DNA from: Cryptomeria japonica
Taxonomy: Eukaryota > Streptophyta > Pinopsida > Cupressales > Cupressaceae
NCBI RefSeq assembly: GCF_030272615.1
Contig: NC_081414.1
Location: 821,621,896-821,685,895, forward strand
DNA length: 64,000 nt
Direction of reading: 5' to 3'
The position numbers and the translations under genes are program-made. Positions 23,685 to 35,498 of this stretch are shown here, one piece after another (the first letter of the stretch is position 1; every line of letters begins with the position of its first letter). Under the pieces are notes generated by a model. The model searched no databases, had not been told where the DNA came from, and was given only the letters and a program-made list of their open reading frames with translations.

Positions 23685-26472
23685 TTGGCAAGTAACAATT
23701 CAAATCCACCGACAACTATTTTTAGAAGAGAAATTCCTAAGCTTGATGGAACAAACTATAGGATGTGGAAAATTCGAATGGAGACCCATCTTAGATGTCT
23801 TGGGAAGGATATTTGGGAGATCACTGAGAAAGGATATACACCTTATGATCTGGCATCTGGCAATCCTTCTCCAGTAGACTTGGACAAAAATATTGAAAAT
23901 GACTGCAAAGTAAGAGAAGTGCACTCACTGATTAGAAAATCATGAGATTGATTGATAAATCATCTACAAAGGTTATGTGGGATAAATTACAAACTCTAAA
24001 TGAAGGTGACCTTACTATCAAAATTACTAAACTTAATGGTTACCGGGTAAGATATGAGAACTTGAAGATGGAAGATAATGAAAGAATTGCTACATTTATG
24101 GAAAGAGTAAATGAGATTGTTATGGGCATTCAATGTTATGGAGGATCTCAGAGTTAAGATGAAATAGTTTCCAAAGTCTTGAGAGCCTTACCACCAGATT
24201 ACAAGATGAAGGCTACTGCGATTAATGAATTGAGAAGAATGACAAACACTTCAGTTAACAGAGACATTCTGATTGGGAAATTATCTGCTTTTGAGCTTGA
24301 AGAATTTGGACCCTTTGGAGCTAAAAAATCTGAACCTTCTTTTCATGCATCATCATCTACCGACAAAAGTGATTGGAAAACCCTATAAGCAAAAGAATTG
24401 GAAGATATGAGGAATGAAGATGAAGAATTTGAGCAACTTGAAGCCCTATTTGCTAAAAGAGTACCTAAAAGACTGACAAGAAGTAAGTATGAAGGAAAAA
24501 CACCTTTTAAATGTTTTGCATGTAATAAGATTGGTCATTTTGCATCTAGATGTCTTGAAAGGAATGCAAGATTTGATGAAAGAGTTAAGAAATCATTTAA
24601 GCCTAATTAGAACAGATATAGATTCAAGAAAAACAAACTATGCTACATAGCGGATGAGGAAGGAGTAAGTGATGACTCTGAGGATGAACTGACATGAGAC
24701 TCTGCTAGTGGATCCGACAATAGAAAGGAATGGGTGTTCTATGCTATGAAGCAAGATGAACCTGAACCAGTTATCATGAATGAGGAAAAGGCCCTGGCAG
24801 AAAAAGTTGAAGACAAGGATGAATGGGTAATTGATATTGGATTCTCACATCATATGACTAGAGATAAAAGAAATTTTTTGTCTCTATAGGAATACAATGG
24901 CAGCCAAATCAGATTTGGAGATGACAAAGCATGTATGATCAAAGGTAAAGGTATTATTTCTTTGGATGGCAAGCATAATATTGATAATGTCTACTATGTA
25001 GAAGGTTTAAATCATAATATTTTAAGTGTTGGTCAATTGGTGGACAAGAGATTCCAACTTCAATTCAGGGATAGAAAATGCAAAATCATTAACAGAACTG
25101 GATTGGAGATTGCAACCGGCACTCAAACTAGGGGTAATATATTTCACCTTAACACTAGTGATAAGACATGTTTGATTGCTCATATTGATGAGAGTTGGTT
25201 ATGGAATAAAAGGTTGTGTCATGTTAATTTTGATTGTATTGTTAAAATCAGTTCAACAAAGGCAGTTAGAGATATACCTAAGACTATGAAGCCTCATAAT
25301 CGGGTATGTAAGGAATGTCAATTGGAAAAGCAAGTTAGAACTTATTTTAAGAGAATACATGATAAATCTAATGATTTACTTTATTTGATTTATACTAACT
25401 TATGTGGTCTAGCAAGGATCATAAGCTTTCAAGGTGATAGATACTTCATGCTAATAATTGATGATTATTCTAGAATGATATGGGTGACTTTTCTAAGGGA
25501 GGAGTCTGAAGCTTTTGAGAAATTCAAGATCTTTAAGGCAAAGGTGGAAACAAAAACTGGATTGAAAATCAAATGTCTGAGATCAGATCAAGGTGGTGAA
25601 TTCACATCTCATGAATTTAACAGTTTTTGTGAGACAAATGGAATTAGGAGACAATTATCTGCACCCCAGACTCCTCAGTAGAATGGAGTAGTGGAAAGGA
25701 AGAATATAACTATTTTGGTTGCAACAAGAACCATGATGATGGAAGCCAAATTACCTCACATCTACTAGAGAGAAGCAATGAGTACAACAGTCTACACATT
25801 CAACAGAGTTCATATCAAATGTGAAACTGGTAAGACTCTTTATGAATTATGGTTTGGACATACACCTACTGTTAAATATTCTAGAATTTTTGGGAGTAAA
25901 TGTTATATCAGAAGGGATGATTCAATTGGGATGTTTGATCCTAGATGTGATGAAGGGATATTTCTTGGATATTCTATTCAGAGAAAAGCATATAGATGTT
26001 ATAACAAAAGATTGCAAAAACTTGTGGAAAGTGCAAATGTGAAAGTGGATGAGCAATACAAAGATCAATCTATATCATATGATAGAGAACCAACAATGGA
26101 AATGATCACAACTTAACTGACAATGCCTCAACTGATACAAGACACTAAGATAGTTACACCAATACAATCAGAAAATTGAAATGTGACTGATGATCAGATC
26201 AGAGAACCTGAAATTTAGTAGACACCAAGGTATGTGAGATTAAATAATTCTAAAGATCAAATCATTGGAGACAAGAATAAGGGAGTTATGACAAGAATAA
26301 GACTAACAAATGAAGAGGTATGTTTTATTTCTCAAATTGAACCATCTGTTATTGAAGCTTGTAATTATAAACATTAGTTAAAGGCTATGGAAGATGAATT
26401 AGATCAGATAGAGAAGAATATGACTTGGACTTTAGTTCCCCAACCTAAAAATAAGAATGTTATTGGAACTTA
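23685..26472 (+). pseudogene. gag-pol of copia element D, truncated in RT
   Basis: Gag starts at 23685 with TTG where an ATG is expected (first residues ASNNSNPPTT) and shows the copia Gag motif KLDGTNYRMWKIRMETHL. The CCHC knuckle CFACNKIGHFASRC is near 24515. Protease reads WVIDIGFSHHM near 24826, so the catalytic DSG is changed to DIG. The pre-integrase domain has LWNKRLCHVNF. Integrase has IDDYSRMIWVTFL, LRSDQGGEF and, after a TAG in PQ*NG, VVERKN. RT begins with LKAMEDELDQIEKN and stops at NVIGT where B is inserted. Interruptions are nearly all TAG. Inactive. Confidence 0.88.
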
Positions 26473-26923
26473 TGCTTTGCAAAAAGGATGGTTAGGATGA
26501 AAAAAACCAATAAATGAGCAACAAACAAGTGTTAGTGTTAGAAAATCAAAGATCAAACACTATCCTAAGGAAGCATATCAAGAGAGACACTGAAAGAAAA
26601 ATAGAACATTTAACAAAGAAAATAAATGCAACAAGGCATCTCCAAATGCCTTCCACCATTCTTGTAGCTTCTCCTCCCTTGTTCCTCTCCTCTCCAAGTT
26701 CCCAAATGAGTGTAGCTCTCAGTAGCTTTTTGCACTATTCTGGATGTCTTATGGAGGTTTAAGATTGTAAATACTTTCAACAATGCAAATGCAAGTGTAA
26801 AACAAACTAAATATGAGATATTATGTAATTAACTAAGATTAATTTTAGCCCAAAATGACAATGTGAGATGATTATGCTAAATGCTCTCTAAAATTCACTA
26901 TAAGTTAGATACATACAAGTTTT
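26473..26923 (-). repeat. 3' LTR of element B, outer segment
   Basis: Nearly the same sequence as 62957-63395 (shared AAAAAGGATGGTTAGGATG, CTTCCACCAT, TTATGGAGGTT and so on). On the element strand this is the end of the LTR (...AGCA). The flank ACTTA (26468-26472) is the expected left target duplication; its mate is outside the window. Confidence 0.85.
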
Positions 26924-27374
26924 TGTTAGTGTAGGTTTTTATTTCCTAGTGGGTTATTTATTATTTCCCTATATTCCTAGGTTTTTTCTACACTTCTTTT
27001 AATCTCGCTTAGGTTAATAAATCATGCTTAATTAGTTGAGTGGTTATGAGGTGTCACCTTCCTACATTTGTGCATCCATTTTCTATCTTGGGAAGATACT
27101 TGCTATCTTTAGTCCAAGAGATGGTTGCTCTTGATTGGTCGGTATTGCCACCTCTTCCCTCTCCCTGGTCTATAAAAGCATGCTACCTGGCTTGTATTTG
27201 GCATCTCTTGATTTTGCATCCTCTTAATGCTATTTTTCTTCTAGCATTTGCATTACTCTCTTGGAGACTAACTCTATGTTGCTACTTTGATTTTGTATCA
27301 TCTGGATTCATAGTTTAGATATCTATTCATTTGCACTACTTTTCTGGGTTTATAATCTTTTTCAGATTTTATCA
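26924..27374 (+). repeat. 5' LTR of element C
   Basis: TGTTAGTGTAGG to TTTTATCA, followed directly by the PBS. A TATA-like CTATAAAAGCATG is near 27170. Confidence 0.92.
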
Positions 27375-27386
27375 TGGTATCAGAGC
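27375..27386 (+). promoter_or_regulatory. Primer binding site of element C (tRNA-iMet type)
   Basis: TGGTATCAGAGC directly after the LTR, complementary to initiator tRNA-Met. Confidence 0.92.
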
Positions 27387-28555
27387 TATTCTATGTGCAA
27401 AAGTAGATTTTAATTTCCATATTTGAGAGATTCGGGGGGGGCTAATAAATCTTATTATAGTTTTTCAAAAAACCTAGTATGCTCTTCTCTCGCATCTTTG
27501 GATGATCTTGAGAATCAGAAAAGTTTGACGAAATCTTTTTATCGCTGGAGTTTGCAAACGTGTTTTATGAAATCTGGGTGATTGCAGCATTTCTGGTTAT
27601 ACTGGAAGCATCTGTGGTTGTTCCAACGCGTCCAAGAGGCTTGATAAAGTCAAAATCTGGCTTTCATTTCACCGAAATCAGAGATCATCATACACAGTTG
27701 CAAAACTAGAGTTTCAAGATCAAATCTGACAACCATCTTGCATATTTGGTGTTTTCAATCAATATTGCAAGTTCCAACATTCCTTCTCTTGAATTTGATA
27801 GCTGATTCAGCCTTTGCATGCCATTTTTTGGCTGCTGGGGTCATTTTTTGTATCTAAAGTCATTCTATTTACATTGGATCTACATCTTCTATACATCAAA
27901 AAGAAAAACGCCTTCTGGGTTTTGTTTGTAGCACAAAAAAACCATCTGGGTATCTTTTATTTTTTGCATGTAGACTATATATTTTGCAAAAACGCACTTA
28001 GAAAGTTACAACAGGACCCCTCTCCGTTAGCTGTTGCAGTTTTGAAGGCCGTTTTCAAATGCTTTGTTCTTGCTCATACGGACTCCATTTTCCACAATTT
28101 TTTTTTGATTCTAGATATTTTTTTGTGCTCTATGCACTAGTGCAACTGTTTTTTGATTTTGATGCAGAGATGTTTTCAAAATTGCAGATTCTCAGTTGTG
28201 ACACTACACAGTTTTCGTTTTGTGAACTTCAGAGGATCATAACTTTCACATATGACCTCGTATCGAGGTGATTCCTTTTTTGAAAGAGCATGATTTTTCA
28301 TGTATATTATAGTGGTGCTATTTATTTTTTCTAGGTATTGTGCCAAAAGTTCATTCTCAACATATGCTTTTCATGAGGATTTTGTAATGCATTGAAATCA
28401 AGACCACTTAGTATTTATTGCTAGTGGTAGTTGTAAATGCACTAATATAAAGTGCCAAATCATAATTTATTGGAGGGGTCTTTGATTGAGTGAAAAGGGG
28501 GGGTTGTCTTGATTGTGTTCTCTTCCTTTCGACATTTTTTTTGCACTTCTTCATC
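27387..28555 (+). other. Untranslated leader of element C
   Basis: About 1.17 kb between PBS and the gag ATG. Short frames (27814-28271) overlap each other and show no family signal. This is long for a copia leader and presumably holds packaging signals. Confidence 0.6.
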
Positions 28556-31500
28556 ATGGATCCAACAATAGTGCCTATCCTAACTCCATATAAGTACTTT
28601 GAGTGGAAATCACGCATGACAATCTACTTAAGAAAAGCTGGATTATATAGGATAACTATGGGGCTTGAAACTGAACCTGCTAAAGATGAAGATAAGCCTA
28701 AGTGGTTTAACAAATGTGATGAGGCATATGGAACATTGTGTTTGTTTGTTTCTCCTGACTTTCTCTTTCACATTGAGTCTTTAAATTCACCAAATGAAAT
28801 ATGGAAAAAGTTATAAACACTATTTGACACACAAGATTCAATGAGGGGTCATATGCTGGAAAATGAACTAATTAGTTTAAGTCCAGGCAATTTCAACACA
28901 ATCCAGGATTTCTTCACTAAATTGAAATCACTAAGGTTGCAGTTAAAACAATGTGGAATTGAAAAGAAAGATGAACAATTGATTCTTAGTATTCTCTCTA
29001 AGCTAAATTCAGAATATTTTGTGTTTGTTTCTACCTTCTATGCTACTAAGGGTGCATTTGGTACACAATTTACCATGCCATCTCTAGATGATTTTGCTAT
29101 CTCTCTCACTCGGGAACAGGATAAGCTAATTCAGATGGGCACTTTTAAGTCCTCTAAGTCACATGCCCTGGCTGCCAACCAAGGCACAAAAGAACAGAAA
29201 GGACAAAGTAGTAATAACAATAGTAAGGATAAGAAATAGAAGAATAGCAAGGAGAAGAAGGATCAGACATCACTTGCTTTAAAAGCAACCAATGAAACCC
29301 AATCTTCCAAGGGCGACAAGCCTAAGAAGGAGAGGGTCCAATGTGCCTATTGTAAAAGACCTGGTCATGATGAACATAAATGTCTGAAGAAACAAATTGA
29401 TCACTTAACACACATTCTTGAGAAGAATAATATCAGTGTTCCTGAGTCAATTAAACAGAGTTCTAGTGAGGGGTCTAACAAGGCAAAAGAAAACAACAAG
29501 GGGAAAGGAAAGGGCAAGGCCCTTGTTACATTTTATTCTTCACCATCCACTTGGGTTCTTGATTCGGGTGCTTCACACCACATGGCTTCATCTAAGGAAG
29601 AATTTGCATCTTTGGAGCTGTGTACTATGCCTTCTATTTTGATGGGTGATGAGACTCCTATTGAGGTGTGTGGGAAAGGGTCTGTTGATGTGAGGGATGG
29701 GACATTTGATGATGTTCTTTGTGTGCCCTCATTATCAACTAATCTCCTATCAGTATACTAGATCACTCACACAGGTTCAGGCAAGCGGGTTGAGTTCACT
29801 CCTGATTTAGTGGAGATTTGTGAGTTGCACAATGATTCTACAGTTGCAGTTGGGAGGGTAGATCATCAGTCATGACTCTATCTATTTTCTCACTTTGCTC
29901 CCAATCCTTCTTCGACTGTTTTGCTCACTCATTCTAATGATGTGAGTAGATTATGGAATGAACGGTTTGGCCATCTTAACTTCCGCCACTTGCAGCAGCT
30001 CAACCAACAGAGTATGATCACAAGGTTGCCTTCAGTTCAGTTTTCAAGTGGTGTTTGCCAAGGTTGCATACTTGGTAAGCATCCTAAGGAAATGTTTGAT
30101 AAAGGAAAGGCATGGAGAGCTTCATAGATACTGGAGTTAGTTCATAGTGATTTGACTGGTCCATTCCAACATCCTTCATTCAATAGGGCCAAATATGTCC
30201 TCACATTCATTGATGACTTTTCTCGATATACTTGGGTGTACTTTCTCAAATAGAAGTATGAGGTTTTTGATCAGTTTCAGGACTTCAAAACTTTTGTAGA
30301 GAAGCAATCCAGGAAATCCATCAAAGTTTTGTGCACTGACAATGGTGGTGAGTATGTCAACCATCGGGTTGAGAGGTTTTGCACTTCAGAGGGAATTGAT
30401 TTGCAGCATTCAATTCCATACAATCCTCAGTAGAACGGTGTGGCAGAATAGAAGAATAGGTCCTTGAAGGAAATGGTGAACTGCATGATTCACTCCAGAT
30501 CTCTTGCACCACAATATTGGGCAGAGGCCATTAACTGTACTTGTTATATCCAGAACTGTGTTCCTCATCGAGCCATGAAGGGAGTCACTCCTTTTGAAGC
30601 TTGGAGCAGTCGAAAACCATCAGTTAAGCACTTTTGAGTTTTTGGTTCTCCTGCATGGGCCCACATTCTTGTAGAGAAACGCAAGGCCTTGGATTTGCAG
30701 AGAAAACCTTGCATATTTGTAGGTTATCCTGATAGTGTGAAGGGTTATCGGTTGCTCCACCCTACTACACATGAGTTATTCATTGAGAGGAGTGCTCAGT
30801 TTGAGGAGGGCTCCTCGAGCTCCCTTTCTACCACTTCTCCAACTCCTTCTACTTTGGCATTGGAGTCACTTGGGATACATGACAGCTCCTCTGATGAGTC
30901 AGATTCACCTGAGTAGTCTTCTACCTCCACTTCTGATGTAGATAGTGATTCAGAGGACTCACCTCCTTCCTCTCCTAGTCATCATTTAGAGGTTGATGAT
31001 TCTCCATCTTTTGGTCTACTTTGGGCTAGACAGACCTTGCAATCTGTAGGTGATTGGGTTGGGGATCCATCAGACACCAAGTAGACTCGTTCACAGTTCT
31101 AGGGTGCTCCACATGTCTTCATTGCTACTGCCTCAAATCCACAGTCTTTTCATGAGGCTTCTGGTATTCCTGAGTGGGATACAACTATGCAGGAGGAGTA
31201 TAGTTCCTTAATGAGGAACCACACTTGGGATCTCATCCCTCTTCCTAAGGGAAACTTGTTTGATGTAAGTGAATCTATCAGACAAAATTTGCAGTATATG
31301 GGTCAGTTGACAAGTATAAGGCTCGCTTGGTCGCCAAAGGATTCTCCTAGGTTCCTGGGATTGACTACTCTAAGACTTTTGCGCCAATTGCTCGAATGAA
31401 TTCCATCTAACTTGTTCTTGCCATTGCTGCAACTAATCATTGGGAAGTGCACCAAATGGATGTGAAGAGTGCTTTTCTTCATGGTGACCTTCAGGTGGAG

Positions 31501-32693
31501 ATCTACATGGAGCAGCCATAGGGGTTCCTTTAGGATTCTTCACTTGTGTGTCATCTTCGGAAGTCTCTCTATGGCCTCAAACAGGCTCCTCGGGCCTGGT
31601 ATGCCAAGATGGGGACTCCTTCCTTCTATCAGTTGGGTTCACTCAGTGCCATTCTGATCCCAATGTCTACATTCTACAACAGGATGATTCACTCCTTTTT
31701 CTGGTTCTATATGTTGATGACTTGTTGATCACAGGGAGTTCTTCATCCACTATTGGGGCTGTCAAAACTGCCCTTCATGATAGGTTTTTGATGACTAACT
31801 TGGGCTTGTTGCATTACTTTCTTAGGATTGAGATCTACCAGTCTTCTTCTGGTATCACCATCAACCAGTCCAAGTATGCTCTAGATTTTCTCTCGAGGTT
31901 TCATATGGCTGATTGTAAGCCTGCTCTGACTCCCTTTCTTTCAGGAGTCAAACTTGAGGCTCAGTGTTCTTCTCCACTTGTTGATGGCACTTTGTACGAA
32001 CAACTTGTTGGAAGTTTCATTTATCTGACTCATACGAGACCTAACATTTCATATGTTGTAGGCATGGTCTCTTGATTCATGCAAGAGCCTCATGAGCTAC
32101 ACTAGAAAGCAGCCAAGAGAATCCTTCACTACATTCAGGGTACTCACAGTTTTGGGATTCACTATGCAACAAGCATTGAGCTTGACTTGGTGGGCTACAC
32201 AGATTCAGATTGGGTAGGCAATTCTCAAGAACACAAGTCTACTTCAGGTTACAGCTTCTCACTTGGTTCAGGTCCTATTTGTTGGTCGAGCAAGAAGCAG
32301 TCTGCTATTGCTCTATCTTCTACTGAGGCCGAGTATCGGGGGGCTGTGAATGTTGCCACTAAGGCCATTTGGCTTCAAAATCTCCTCACTGAGTTTGGTA
32401 TCCAGATCAGATGGCCATCAGTCATATTTTGTGACAACCAGGGTGCCATTCAGATCTCATGGAATCTGGTCCATCATCAGCAAACCAAACACATCGAGAT
32501 CCACATGCACTACATCCGAGAGCTCATCCATGGCCACGTCATTGACCTTCGCTACTGTCCAACTTTTGAGCAAGTTGCTAATATCTTCACCAAACCCTTC
32601 ACTAAGAGCAAGTTCCTTCATTTGCGAGCTTTGTTGGGGGTGCGTGATGCTTCATCTTTTGTGGGGGCTTCTTCCTCTCACTCGGAGTCCTGA
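28556..32693 (+). pseudogene. gag-pol polyprotein of copia element C
   Basis: ATG at 28556 (MDPTIVPILTPYKYFEWK), stop at 32693. Order: Gag with LRLQLKQCGIEKKDEQ; CCHC knuckle CAYCKRPGHDEHKC near 29341; protease WVLDSGASHHMA near 29551 with the active-site DSG intact; pre-integrase LWNERFGHLNF; integrase with [13 protein letters not shown] and CTDNGGEY; RT with VHQMDVKSAFLHGDL, YGLKQAPRAWY and YVDDLLITGS (31713 onward); RNase H with VGYTDSDW and SAIALSSTEAEY. About seventeen premature stops, most of them TAG where Q or W is expected, plus frameshifts near 31260 and 31560, inactivate it. Confidence 0.92.
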
Positions 32694-32812
32694 CTCTCTC
32701 TACTCTTGGGGGGGTCTCTTTTCTCTCTCTTTTTGGGGGAATTTTATGTACATGGGTACCTCATAAGGCTTGATTTTCCGGGACCCATTTCTACATCCAC
32801 CTAAGCTTTGCT

Positions 32813-32821
32813 TATGGGGGG
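32813..32821 (+). promoter_or_regulatory. Polypurine tract of element C
   Basis: A short purine tract (ATGGGGGG) abuts the 3' LTR start TGTTAGTGTAGG. Confidence 0.8.
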
Positions 32822-33271
32822 TGTTAGTGTAGGTTTTTATTTCCTATTGGGTTATTTATTTTTTTCCTATATTTCTAGGTATTTTTTACACTTCTTTTAA
32901 TCTCGCTTAGGTTAATAAATCATGCTTAATTAGGTGAGTGGTTATGAGGTGTCACCTTCCTACATGTGTGCATCCATTTTCTATCTTGGGAAGATACTTG
33001 CTATCTATAGTCCAAGAGATGGTTGCTCTTGATTGGTCGGTATTGTCACCTCTTCCCTCTCCCTAGTCTATAAAAGCATGCTACTTGGCTTGTATTTGGC
33101 ATCTCTTGATTTTGCATCCTCTTAATGCTATTTTTCTTCTAGCATTTGCATTACTCTCTTGGAGACTAACTTTGTGTTGCTACTTTGATTTCCTATCATT
33201 TGCATTCATAGTTTAGATATCTATTCATTTGCACTAGTTTTCTGGGTTTATAATCTTTTCAGACTTTATCA
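32822..33271 (+). repeat. 3' LTR of element C
   Basis: 450 bp, co-linear with the 5' LTR. Followed by the target duplication GTTTT. Confidence 0.92.
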
Positions 33272-33276
33272 GTTTT

Positions 33277-33529
33277 TGGGATCTGGATTATGAAGAACTG
33301 AGCTCTATATATAGGTAAAATATAGAAATGGAGGGTTGAGATTGAGTAATCTCAAGAAGGGTCAGGATTGAAGGGCTTAAGATCCATGTGAGGTCTTTCA
33401 GCCCAATCCCAAGATGACAAATGTCAACAAGAGATGGGTTGAGAGGAGAGGGAATAAGTATTAAATGCTTGACATGAATTGAGGGTTAACTTGGGAGGTA
33501 AGGTTAATGTTGAGTTGAAAGAATAAAGC
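33277..33529 (-). repeat. 3' LTR of element B, middle segment
   Basis: LTR DNA of B left between the insertions of C and A. On the element strand it contains the likely promoter TATA box (CTATATATAG, 33305-33314). Its last five bases AAAGC are the left target duplication of A. Assignment rests on the two flanking insertions and their duplications. Confidence 0.7.
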
Positions 33530-35134
33530 TGTAGCATCGGAATTAGGAATCATCAAAGCAATATATAAAAGGACATATTATTCATTATCAGCTCAATCCC
33601 AAACACACATTGCAATGATCTAATCCTAAGCACACTCAATAGAGACATAAAAACAAAGCATTCAAAAGCAAATATTCATGCAAACCAGATGACGATTTGG
33701 ATGCTTCTTCCATGCGGCTCCATTGTTCTTCTTTCCTCTTCAAATGGATTTGTGGATCTCACCTACAAGTGCACAACATACAATTGAAAGCAAGATTGAT
33801 ATTGGTTTGTTGATTAAGAGTACTAGAAGCATAAGTTCGATAGTTTGATTAGGGATTCGGGATCAGCTTTGATTGAAAATCATCCAATTTATAGAAGAAT
33901 TGGATAAATGACAAGATTAGCATGATGCAATTCAAATGGAAATTGCAAATCAATATAACAAATTATGCACTTTCCATGCACAATTTGATTGATTGATAAT
34001 TGATGACAAATTATGACACATTCTATGTCAAAATTGATTGATTATCAATTATGACAATTTATGACAAATTGAAATGTCATTCCCATAGAATTAGGAGATG
34101 AAATAGGAGGGAAAAGAAATTAGAAATTAAGAAAATTAGAAAATTGAAAATTAGGAATTAGAAATTGATGGAAAAAAATGGGAAAATAGGAACTAGAAGA
34201 AATTAGGTAAATTAATTAATAATTTATCATTTATTAATTAATTTACAAGAGGAAGAATAATTAGCCAATTAAATAAAGATTTAATTGTAATGAGAAGACT
34301 TAGGATAAATAAGTAATTTATTAATCCTAAAGGAAGAAAATGATAAGCAAGGTTAAATGACTAAATCATGAAACCCTAGAAGGCGAATTAGGTCTTGAAA
34401 GATAATTGACTCGATTTGATTTGATTTTGGATTGATAAATGACCAATGTGATAAATGATTTGATTGAGAAAATGCGCCAATTGACGAGGAACAATGACAA
34501 ATTGATCCAAATTGACACAATTGAGATAGATAATGATCGATGACAAATCGATCGCAAAATGACAAGATTGACAAAAAAGACAAGAATCGATGACAAATAT
34601 ATCGCAAAACGACAAGATTGAAAATGACCATGATCAATGATAAATTGATCACAAATGAGAAGATCGAACATGACAATGATCGATGACAAATCGATCGTAA
34701 AACGACAAGATTGATAAACCGATCGCCAGACGATAAGATTGAAAAGAGGACAAAACCCTAATTAGGATTGACGATGTCCAAAATGATAAGATTGATAAGA
34801 GAGCAACGATTGATGACAAATCGATCACAAGATTGACAGGAGGACAAAACCCTAATTAGGATTGACGATGTCCAAAATGATGACAAATTAGCATGCACAT
34901 TGATGCAACAAGATAAGTTCGATCAAAATCATGATTGGATAATGTTGTCGACAAGACCAAATTTGAGGACGAGATGATTGAAGAATGTAGAAGAATGACT
35001 CGACGCTCGCAAATGATAAAGATCAAGTGTGAATCATAGGAGAAATGTTAATGCGACGCAAAAACCTAAAATGAGGCAATGCACAAATGTTAAAATATGA
35101 CCTCGCAAGCGTTGACCATTTTTAGGTGTCTACA
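33530..35134 (-). repeat. 3' LTR of element A
   Basis: 1,605 bp. On the element strand TGTAGACACCTAAAAATGG to ...CCGATGCTACA. TATA box CTATAAATT near 33887-33895. U3 (34480-34880) is full of degenerate tandem units containing ATCGATGACAAATCGAT, itself an inverted repeat. Minus-strand frames here are repeat artefacts. Confidence 0.95.
34480..34880 (-). repeat. Degenerate tandem repeats in U3 of element A LTR
   Basis: Units of about 35-45 bp built from ATCGATGACAAATCGATCGC and AAAATGACAAGATTGA variants. The same block is at 45970-46330 in the other LTR, where one extra 12 bp piece is present. Possible enhancer array. Confidence 0.7.
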
Positions 35135-35148
35135 TTTTGCCCCTCTTT
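35135..35148 (-). promoter_or_regulatory. Polypurine tract of element A
   Basis: On the element strand CAAAGAGGGGCAAAA directly precedes the LTR start TGTAGACACC. Identical core in B, near-identical in E. Confidence 0.9.
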
Positions 35149-35408
35149 GAGATAATGCGATTTTAAGCGTTGTTTCAAAGAATGATAATGAAAATGCCCC
35201 AGACAACTGACAATGACATATGCATGCCCCCTCGAGGAATTGGCCAGAAACATGCGGGAAAGAGGCCAATTGATCGATAAAAATGATAGGATCGAACGGA
35301 CTGACAAGCGGAGATTGGATGCATGAAGGACAAGCAATTGAAGGTGCACAAGACCGCGACCAACATAAGATGGAGAGGACGCACGTCCATCTATGCAATG
35401 ACAAAGAG

Positions 35409-35417
35409 CTATAAATG
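35409..35417 (+). promoter_or_regulatory. TATA box of the antisense PMD gene (element A)
   Basis: CTATAAATG lies 82 bp upstream of the exon 1 ATG at 35499 on the strand opposite to the element. Position matches the TATA boxes in B and E. Confidence 0.55.
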
Positions 35418-35498
35418 AGACCAAAAGGGTGAAAATTGCTCATTTGCACTAGCTAAAGAGGAGGATTTGTTGCTCTGGACAAGGACACGTGTAGACAG

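Larger units (their letters stand above)
23057..26472 (+). mobile_element. Element D: 5' half of a Ty1/copia retrotransposon
   Basis: Plus-strand copia element with 5' LTR, PBS, gag, protease, integrase and the first codons of RT. It is cut at 26472 by the 3' LTR of element B. The rest of D should lie beyond the right edge of the window, after B. The left flank is TTTTC (23052-23056). Confidence 0.85.
26924..33271 (+). mobile_element. Element C: complete Ty1/copia retrotransposon
   Basis: Two 450 bp LTRs (26924-27374 and 32822-33271), iMet PBS, one gag-pol reading frame and a PPT. Perfect 5 bp target duplication GTTTT at 26919-26923 and 33272-33276. It sits inside the 3' LTR of element B. 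The LTRs differ at about 20 positions by eye (about 5 percent), so it is older than element A. Confidence 0.93.

Noticed and set aside
34353-34689. Overlapping minus-strand ORFs of about 107 residues
   Set aside because: All three frames are open because of the repeat composition of the LTR U3. The same frames recur in the other LTR copy at 45824-46302.
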